Assembly (NCBI GenBank): GCA_030595185.1
Contig: JAUVDT010000004.1
Location: 1 to 50,971 of the forward strand
Direction of reading: 5' to 3'
DNA from: Gammaproteobacteria bacterium
Lineage (GTDB): Bacteria; Pseudomonadota; Gammaproteobacteria; SZUA-229
DNA length: 50,971 bases
Numbering within the stretch: the stretch's first letter is position 1; each line of letters opens with the position of its first letter. Under the pieces are notes generated by a model, which was not told the origin of the DNA, made no database searches, and saw only the letters and a program-made list of their open reading frames with translations. The translations under genes and the position numbers were made by a program. Positions 45,103-50,971 of the stretch are shown piece by piece.

Positions 45103-47127
45103 ATGCTTTTAGGGAGAAAAGTATATTTATCGATTGTTCTAATACTATTTTGTTTAAATAAAATAGCTTATGCCGAAGACAATATTAATGACTATCTCTA
45201 TGTCATTAATGTCTCTTCTTCATTTTTGAAAAAACAGGTAATCATTCCAAAAAAGTTTAAACTTAAATATAAAACCTATCAAACCCGTACTACTATAAAA
45301 GGAAAAAAATGGTATAGAACACGCATGGGGTATTTTAAATCTCGAATATCCGCCAATAGAATTATTGGTCAAATCTCAAAGCGATACCCTAAGGCCTGGA
45401 TAGACAAGCTTAATAATAATGATAAAAAGCACCTGGTATCCTGGCTTAAGAAAAAGTCATCTTCAAAAAAAATAGGTTTTAAAAGAAAATCTAAGAGGCT
45501 TTCAAATACTCAACAGATAAAACTTATAAAGAAAGGAAAAAAATTCTTTATAGATAAAAAATATAAATCAGCAATACCTATATTCAGAAAGATTTTTCAA
45601 TCAGGTACCGGAAAGCATAAACAAAAAGCACTAGAGCTACTTGGTTTATCTAGAGAAAGGAATCATCAGTTAGCCCATGCAGTGGCACAATATAGAAAAT
45701 ATCTCATTCTATATGGCCTTTATAAAGAATCTGCTTCACGTGTACAACAACGTTTAACTGCATTGTTAACCGCAAGAAACAAATCAAAAAGATCCCTTAC
45801 AAAGAAAAAAACAAACAAGAATAGGGATGCTAGCTGGAGAACATTTGGAGTTTTATTTCAGTTTTATGATAAGGATGAAATAGATATCACAACGAGTAGC
45901 AGTACTATAGTATCTGCCGAACAACTGACTACGAATCTTTCTATTTCAGGAAGACTGGTTGGTAGTGACTATAAAGTTAAAACACAGTTTAATGCTATTC
46001 ACGGCTTTGATCTTATTGATAGTGAAACCAATGATAATCGTGTGACCTCACTTTATGTCGATACTTTATCACCCAGCAAAACATATTCATCCAGATCAGG
46101 ACGTCAACGAGGTTCAAACGGTGGTGTTTCAGGGCGTTTTGATGGCTTTGATCTTGGCTTCCGCCTTAATACATCAACAAAATTTAACTTTATAACAGGC
46201 TATCCAGTTGAAATACACCCGACAGTTGATAGCCAGTCAGACAAGTACTTCAATAGTATTGGAGTTAATATACAATCAAAAAACAAACACTTAGATTATA
46301 GTTTTTATTTATTTGAGCAAATATCAGATGGACTGCAAGACCGATATGAAATTGGTGCCGAATTCCGCTACATAACTAAAAAACAATCATTTATTGCTCT
46401 TTATGATTACTCATTTCAGTTTGAAAAAACCAATTATTTCATTTCAATAATGAACTGGAAGTTTCCAAATAAACATTCATTAAATATTTATATAAATCAT
46501 AGACGCAGCCCATTTTTATCTACAACCAATGCACTACGTGGACAGATAGGTGTATCTTCTTTAAGTGATTTACTAGAAACTTTAGAAGAGGATGAAATTG
46601 AACAATTATCATCTGATAGAACCGCAATCAGCAAGTCATCAACAATAAAATACACAATTCAGCATACCGATAAGATTAAATATCAAATAGATTACAGTAT
46701 ATCGTCACTAACAGGGACAGTATCTTCAGGCGGGGTAGCAGCAACGAGCGATACAGGTAATGAATACAGTTATGCCTTCAGCTTTTTAGCAAAAAAATGG
46801 TTAATGGACTACGACAACTACCTTGTTCGATTACGAACCAGCCAATTATCTACTTCAAATGCAACAATTTTAGATCTAACCGCCCGTTATAGATTCAATA
46901 AAAAATGGCGCATTGGACCAAGCTTTCGATACGACATACGTGATTATGATGATGGTAGAGATGTAACTAAAAAAACACTATTAGTACGAATGGACTATAG
47001 GCATACTAAATCTGTTAGATTCCAGTTAAACTTGAGCAGGGTGGATAAATTCACTATCTTTCCAGACAACTCGCCACAAGACATAACAGATAACATTATA
47101 CATATTGGCTATATATATCTATTCTAG
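45103..47127 (+). CDS. SPOR-TPR-beta-barrel outer-membrane protein
   Basis: 674 residues, signal peptide cut after AYA (about 24). A SPOR-like domain (about 28-108; YLYVINVSSSFLKKQ, KWYRTRMGYFKSRISANRII) is followed by TPR-like helices (about 140-225; GKKFFIDKKYKSAIPIFRKIF) and a region of alternating polar/hydrophobic strands from about 245 to the C-terminal GYIYLF, ending in Phe as outer-membrane barrels do. About 430 residues would allow some 16 to 20 strands. Directly after two multihaem cytochromes (11-bp gap), it could be the sheath of a porin-cytochrome conduit. No homology to MtrB is visible by eye. Confidence 0.75.
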   Translation: MLLGRKVYLSIVLILFCLNKIAYAEDNINDYLYVINVSSSFLKKQVIIPKKFKLKYKTYQTRTTIKGKKWYRTRMGYFKSRISANRIIGQISKRYPKAWIDKLNNNDKKHLVSWLKKKSSSKKIGFKRKSKRLSNTQQIKLIKKGKKFFIDKKYKSAIPIFRKIFQSGTGKHKQKALELLGLSRERNHQLAHAVAQYRKYLILYGLYKESASRVQQRLTALLTARNKSKRSLTKKKTNKNRDASWRTFGVLFQFYDKDEIDITTSSSTIVSAEQLTTNLSISGRLVGSDYKVKTQFNAIHGFDLIDSETNDNRVTSLYVDTLSPSKTYSSRSGRQRGSNGGVSGRFDGFDLGFRLNTSTKFNFITGYPVEIHPTVDSQSDKYFNSIGVNIQSKNKHLDYSFYLFEQISDGLQDRYEIGAEFRYITKKQSFIALYDYSFQFEKTNYFISIMNWKFPNKHSLNIYINHRRSPFLSTTNALRGQIGVSSLSDLLETLEEDEIEQLSSDRTAISKSSTIKYTIQHTDKIKYQIDYSISSLTGTVSSGGVAATSDTGNEYSYAFSFLAKKWLMDYDNYLVRLRTSQLSTSNATILDLTARYRFNKKWRIGPSFRYDIRDYDDGRDVTKKTLLVRMDYRHTKSVRFQLNLSRVDKFTIFPDNSPQDITDNIIHIGYIYLF

Positions 47128-47130
47128 GTA

Positions 47131-49140
47131 TTAAAACACAAGATCAAAAAGACTCTCGTTATCTCTTTTGTAATTACTTATCATTTTAATTATTTTACTT
47201 TCATTATTAATTTTAGCTAAATCCAAAGCATTCTTTTTATTTTTATTTCTGATATTAACTTTTATTTGTTTATTTAATAACGCCTCAACAACTTCATGTT
47301 GATTATCTATAACGGCGAGAATTAAAGCCGTATTTCCATGATTATTTTTAAGATTCAAATCAACAGTATGCTCTATTAATATTAAAGAATTTCTTTTCTT
47401 TCCCTTACTAATCGCAAGCATTAAAGGACTGTTTCCTGAATTACTCACACTTTGAGTTTTTGCCCCGCGGCCTAATAAAGAAGCTACTGATTTCTCATCC
47501 CCATTAATAGCAATATACGCCAGTACAGAAAAACCTTTTTTATCTTTAATGTTAATATCAGCTCCACGTTTTATCATGTCATCGATAACAGCCGTCTGAT
47601 TAAGTGCTGCAGCTAATAATAATGGTGTTGTATTTACATTATTGTGAACATCAAACTTAGCCTTATTAGATAATAAAATACTGGATATATTAACCCATGA
47701 GTTTTTTATCGAATAATGTAACGCAGTCATACCTGACTTTGATCTAATGTTAACTTTTGATCCCATTTCAATAAGCATACGTACAGAATTATCGCTACCT
47801 GAAATTGCAGCCATTATTAATGCCGTGTCACCATTATTTGCTTTAGCATTTATAAATGCTTTATTCTTTATTAACAATTGAGCAATATCAGATGAATCGT
47901 CCTTTACTGCCAACATTAAAGCCGTTTCACCATTTTTTGTCTTTAGGTTTACCTTTGCCCCAGATGCAAGCAATAATTTAGTGACATCAAGATGACCACC
48001 CAGAACAGATCGCATTAGAGCTGTATAACCTTGAGGGTCTTTTTTATTGATAGGCGATTTTTTCTTCAGTAACTGTTTACATAATTTAATATCGCCTTTC
48101 CATGCAGCAACCATAAGATCACTCCATTTTTTATATATACCTTTCTTATTCGATAATACAATACCAGTCTTTCGAGGTGTATTTCTAGTCGATGCAGCAA
48201 CAGCACCATGAGAAATGAGGTAACGAGCAATTTTTTTACGCTGCAACTTAACTGCATAATCAAGTGCATTATTCTTATATTTATCAAGACTATTAATTCG
48301 AGCTCCTGATTTTACTAACAACTTCACATTTGAAAGGCTAGAAAATTTAGTTGCTTGAATTAACGGGGTAACACCACGTTTATTTTTTTTATTAATATTA
48401 CGCTTATTTATTAAGCCTTGAAAAACAGGTTTTTTATTGTTTTTCAAATATAGACTAAGTGCAGTATCCTTATTATTATTAATAGAATTAATGTTTACTT
48501 TTGAACGAATAAGGTAATCTACTATCTCCTTGTTATTATCAATTACAGCAATATGCAACAAGGTATTGCGATCCTTATCAGTTTTTAGAAGAACGGATTT
48601 ATTAGACAAATTCTTTAAGCCATAAAGATCTATTTTTTTAATAAGACGCTTTAAGTAGTTAAAACTGATTGTTTTATTAATCTTTTTATTAGATAAAATC
48701 GACTTTAACTTAATTGATGCCTGTTTATGCTGATTATTAGAAGACTTTCTTAACCAGTATATAGCCTTAGTGATATCCTTTTTATCACCAAAACCATCAT
48801 AGTACATTAGACCCAATTCATATTGTGATTTTAGATGGTTCTTTCTAGCTGACTTAAGAAACAACAGATAAGCCCTGGGAAGATTTTTTTTAATAACGTG
48901 GCCGTTTCTATACAACACAGCAAGCATATATTGAGCTTCAGTATTACCAGACTTAGACAGTTTATTTAAATACTTTTCCGCCTTATTAAAGTTTTTAAGT
49001 CTTATTTCTTTCTCAATGGTTTTAATTGTTAATTGTTTAGATTCAGAAAGAGAAGGCAGGGTGCATAAGCACGTTATATGCAATAAGAAAGGGATATAAA
49101 AGTATTTGTTAATTCTACGATTCTCCATGTTTAGTTTCAA
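47131..49140 (-). CDS. Secreted Sel1-like/ankyrin repeat protein
   Basis: 669 residues. A signal peptide (hydrophobic 15-28), Sel1/TPR-like repeats (about 55-145; GNTEAQYMLAVLYRNGHVIKK, SQYELGLMYYDGFGDKKDI), then about eleven ankyrin repeats (190-650; NGDTALIMAAISGSDNSVRM, KSGMTALHYSIKNSW). It is lysine- and asparagine-rich. It ends 4 bp from the convergent barrel gene and its start overlaps the oxidoreductase gene by 26 bp, so those two are co-expressed. A scaffold role for envelope redox proteins is a guess. Confidence 0.85.
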   Translation of the reverse strand: MKLNMENRRINKYFYIPFLLHITCLCTLPSLSESKQLTIKTIEKEIRLKNFNKAEKYLNKLSKSGNTEAQYMLAVLYRNGHVIKKNLPRAYLLFLKSARKNHLKSQYELGLMYYDGFGDKKDITKAIYWLRKSSNNQHKQASIKLKSILSNKKINKTISFNYLKRLIKKIDLYGLKNLSNKSVLLKTDKDRNTLLHIAVIDNNKEIVDYLIRSKVNINSINNNKDTALSLYLKNNKKPVFQGLINKRNINKKNKRGVTPLIQATKFSSLSNVKLLVKSGARINSLDKYKNNALDYAVKLQRKKIARYLISHGAVAASTRNTPRKTGIVLSNKKGIYKKWSDLMVAAWKGDIKLCKQLLKKKSPINKKDPQGYTALMRSVLGGHLDVTKLLLASGAKVNLKTKNGETALMLAVKDDSSDIAQLLIKNKAFINAKANNGDTALIMAAISGSDNSVRMLIEMGSKVNIRSKSGMTALHYSIKNSWVNISSILLSNKAKFDVHNNVNTTPLLLAAALNQTAVIDDMIKRGADINIKDKKGFSVLAYIAINGDEKSVASLLGRGAKTQSVSNSGNSPLMLAISKGKKRNSLILIEHTVDLNLKNNHGNTALILAVIDNQHEVVEALLNKQIKVNIRNKNKKNALDLAKINNESKIIKMISNYKRDNESLFDLVF

Positions 49141-50428
49141 CTTCTATGCCTAAGCTTTTTAAAAAGCCAGTTGGTAAAATACCACCAGCACTTATAATTA
49201 CAGCATCATTATCTAAATCAATTGAATTGTCATTTACAGAAATAGTGACATTATCATTTGTTATTGTTTGTACATTTGAAGAGTAGAGCACGTTTATTTT
49301 TCCATTTGCCACGGCTTGATCGATCTTATCCCTATTTTTTGGTTTAGCTCGAGAAAAAGCATCACTTCTATAAGATAAAGTAACTGTAGTATCTGGCTCT
49401 TCTGAAATACTTAATGCAGCTTCTAAAGCACTATCACCACCACCGACAATAAGAACCTTATTACCTTTATATTGTTCTGGATCGATTAACTGGTATACGA
49501 CCTTAGATAAATCCTCACCTGGTACACCTAATTTTCTAGGCGTGCCTCGTCGACCTATACACAGTAAAACTTTTTGTGTTTGATATTTACCTTTACTCGT
49601 TTTAATCAGAAAGCCATTCTCACATTTATCAATTGATTCAAGCATTTCATTACAATTTATTTTTATACCCGTTTTATTTACAACCTGATCCCAAAAAGAC
49701 AAAAGAGCCTCCTTAGTCGTTTCTTTTAATCTCTGCTTTCCTACAATCGGTAATTGAACAGGCGAGGTCATTACAATTTTCCCACGGGGAAACTTAAACA
49801 CCGTGCCACCGAAACTGTCCTGATCGATTGTTCTATATTTTAATTTATAATCTTGTGCAGCTAATGTTGCTGAAAAACCTGATGGACCAGCACCAACTAT
49901 AAACACATCCAATAAACCAGGGTCTTTGGATTTACTTAAACTATTCTTTATATTTGAGACAGCTTGCTTACCTTGCTCAATTGCATTTCGAATAAGGCCC
50001 ATACCACCTAATTCACCAGCGATATATATACCATTAATATTTGTTTCAAAAGTAGGGGCAACAAAAGGTATATCCACGCCTCGTTTGGCTGTACCAAATA
50101 CTAGTGTAATTGCATGAAATGGACATGCTTTTTCACAGGCACCATGACCAATACAATGAGATGGATTTATCAATTTGGCTTTATTGTGGATTATTCCAAG
50201 AACATTGCCTTCTGGGCATGCGCTTACACATGCTTTACAGGCAAGGCACTTTGTTTCATCTATAACAGGGTGTAGTGAAGCAGGCTCAGACAAACCTTCG
50301 GCATGAGCAGTTTCTAATTGCCTGACATTTGAATGATGTTTCTTTTGAGTTAACCGCCAATAGATGAAGACGATAAAGACCGGAACAAAATAGTAAATCC
50401 ATATAATATTATCTGTAGAAGCATCCAT
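49115..50428 (-). CDS. Membrane-anchored ferredoxin/FAD-NAD(P) oxidoreductase
   Basis: 437 residues from the ATG at 50428; a TTG six codons upstream is less likely. An N-terminal helix (about 6-24) anchors it. Two ferredoxin clusters follow: Cys61, 64, 67, 71 in CLACKACVSACP, and CIGHGACEKACP, where the second ligand is His95 instead of Cys. A thioredoxin-reductase-like FAD/NAD(P) module follows (VFIVGAGPSG; VLIVGGGDSALEAAL) without a redox CxxC pair. It likely moves electrons between NAD(P)H and a membrane or ferredoxin partner, fitting the cytochrome locus. Family name uncertain. Confidence 0.85.
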   Translation of the reverse strand: MDASTDNIIWIYYFVPVFIVFIYWRLTQKKHHSNVRQLETAHAEGLSEPASLHPVIDETKCLACKACVSACPEGNVLGIIHNKAKLINPSHCIGHGACEKACPFHAITLVFGTAKRGVDIPFVAPTFETNINGIYIAGELGGMGLIRNAIEQGKQAVSNIKNSLSKSKDPGLLDVFIVGAGPSGFSATLAAQDYKLKYRTIDQDSFGGTVFKFPRGKIVMTSPVQLPIVGKQRLKETTKEALLSFWDQVVNKTGIKINCNEMLESIDKCENGFLIKTSKGKYQTQKVLLCIGRRGTPRKLGVPGEDLSKVVYQLIDPEQYKGNKVLIVGGGDSALEAALSISEEPDTTVTLSYRSDAFSRAKPKNRDKIDQAVANGKINVLYSSNVQTITNDNVTISVNDNSIDLDNDAVIISAGGILPTGFLKSLGIEVETKHGES

Positions 50429-50480
50429 GCACGTACTATAAATCAATTCATGGTATTAAACCTTACAAAGAGTGCATACT

Positions 50481-50897
50481 TTAATATATGGTAGAAATTA
50501 GCTGATAACTGTATATACACCATTTAACATAATATACAGTATCAGGCATCTGTACGGACATATGGTCTGTACCGGTTAAATTTGTTGATATTGAAAAAGC
50601 TGATAGGGCGAGGGCTGCAGCCATGCTGCCGCTAATTAGTTGCTTTGATAGGTTGGCGAATAATTTTTTTGACTTCGTACATTTTGACCGTTGGCTATAC
50701 ATATCGTACACAATCGACCCTTCTGGAAGTTTTAATAACTTTTCTACCTTGAAAGCTAGCTCATCATCCATAGTTCGTGGGTAGTTTCTGTATCCAGAAA
50801 GACGTGATTTATTAATATCAAGCAATCTATACAGATCACCGTCTGAAACTAAGTCATAGCGGTCTTTCACTTTATCTAAATATAAATTTGTATCCAT
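50481..50897 (-). CDS. DUF3693-like phage-type HTH protein
   Basis: 138 residues. The N-terminal 65 residues look like a helix-turn-helix of the DUF3693 type (YDLVSDGDLYRLLDINKSRL then GYRNYPRTMDDELAFKVEKLL), known from filamentous phages and related elements in gammaproteobacteria. A hydrophobic stretch (about 88-103) follows. An ACGGAGCC site precedes the ATG. Whether an element extends right of the window cannot be seen. Confidence 0.6.
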   Translation of the reverse strand: MDTNLYLDKVKDRYDLVSDGDLYRLLDINKSRLSGYRNYPRTMDDELAFKVEKLLKLPEGSIVYDMYSQRSKCTKSKKLFANLSKQLISGSMAAALALSAFSISTNLTGTDHMSVQMPDTVYYVKWCIYSYQLISTIY

Positions 50898-50971
50898 TTT
50901 TTCGGCTCCGTTAAAAAAATATAACTTCTTGATTATAGGTGTTCAGCTCGTCTGTACAAGGACATAGGTGC

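Noticed and set aside
45103-47127. MtrB/PioB homologue
   Set aside because: No CXXC near the N-terminus and the SPOR-TPR front differs; only the general barrel character is shared.

Overview
The window looks like chromosomal DNA of an AT-rich gammaproteobacterium (roughly one third GC by eye). The evidence is pgsA with the glyW-cysT-leuZ-type tRNA cluster, a queA-tgt-yajC-secD-secF block, TrmH, CmoM, SlyD, YgiQ and small gammaproteobacterial families (DUF1244, DUF2288). I cannot name a genus. The many c-di-GMP and two-component proteins and the multihaem cytochromes suggest a free-living, respiratory, probably aquatic bacterium.

Left end (1-3868): an accessory island beside tRNA-Leu(UAA). 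It holds the first codons of a Y1-type (REP-associated-like) transposase, then a retron on the minus strand: an OLD-family ATPase/TOPRIM effector, a non-coding RNA bounded by a 15-bp a1/a2 stem, and a retron reverse transcriptase. The ncRNA appears in no ORF list and was found here from its complementary ends. The tRNA operon (4014-4266, plus leuZ at 3869) has a near-consensus sigma-70 promoter and a terminator-like hairpin between tRNA-Gly and tRNA-Cys.

Middle (4285-34794): housekeeping and signalling genes. They include pgsA, an FHA protein, a response regulator fused to an anti-sigma-type ATPase, a decayed HDOD/SpoIIE/RsbW-like remnant, recQ-nudix-DsrE, an EAL-HDOD protein with a HIT protein, TatD, a SprT-like protease, a sugar kinase, MAPEG, TrmH, two radical-SAM proteins, a response regulator-CheX/diguanylate cyclase pair, a PhnD-like lipoprotein with a hybrid kinase, a Lon-like protease, CmoM, SlyD, a double-thioredoxin protein, MsrA and a PstS-like protein. 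34892-40362 is the conserved queA-tgt-yajC-secD-secF block.

Right end (40443-50446): a redox locus. A MerR-type regulator with the three metal-binding cysteines of mercury/lead MerR proteins is divergent from a secreted DsrE-like protein. Then come a putative dihaem membrane cytochrome b, a 21-haem cytochrome made of six 67-residue trihaem repeats, a 14-haem cytochrome with haem motifs every 23 residues, and a SPOR-TPR-beta-barrel outer-membrane protein. Convergent to these are a Sel1/ankyrin protein and a membrane-anchored ferredoxin/FAD oxidoreductase. Together these could form an electron conduit from the quinone or NAD(P)H pool across the periplasm to the outer membrane, with 35 c-type haems in two adjacent genes. 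Function is inferred from architecture only. A DUF3693-like phage-type small gene lies at the far right.

The retron and the cytochrome-barrel locus are the two places most likely to hold new biology.
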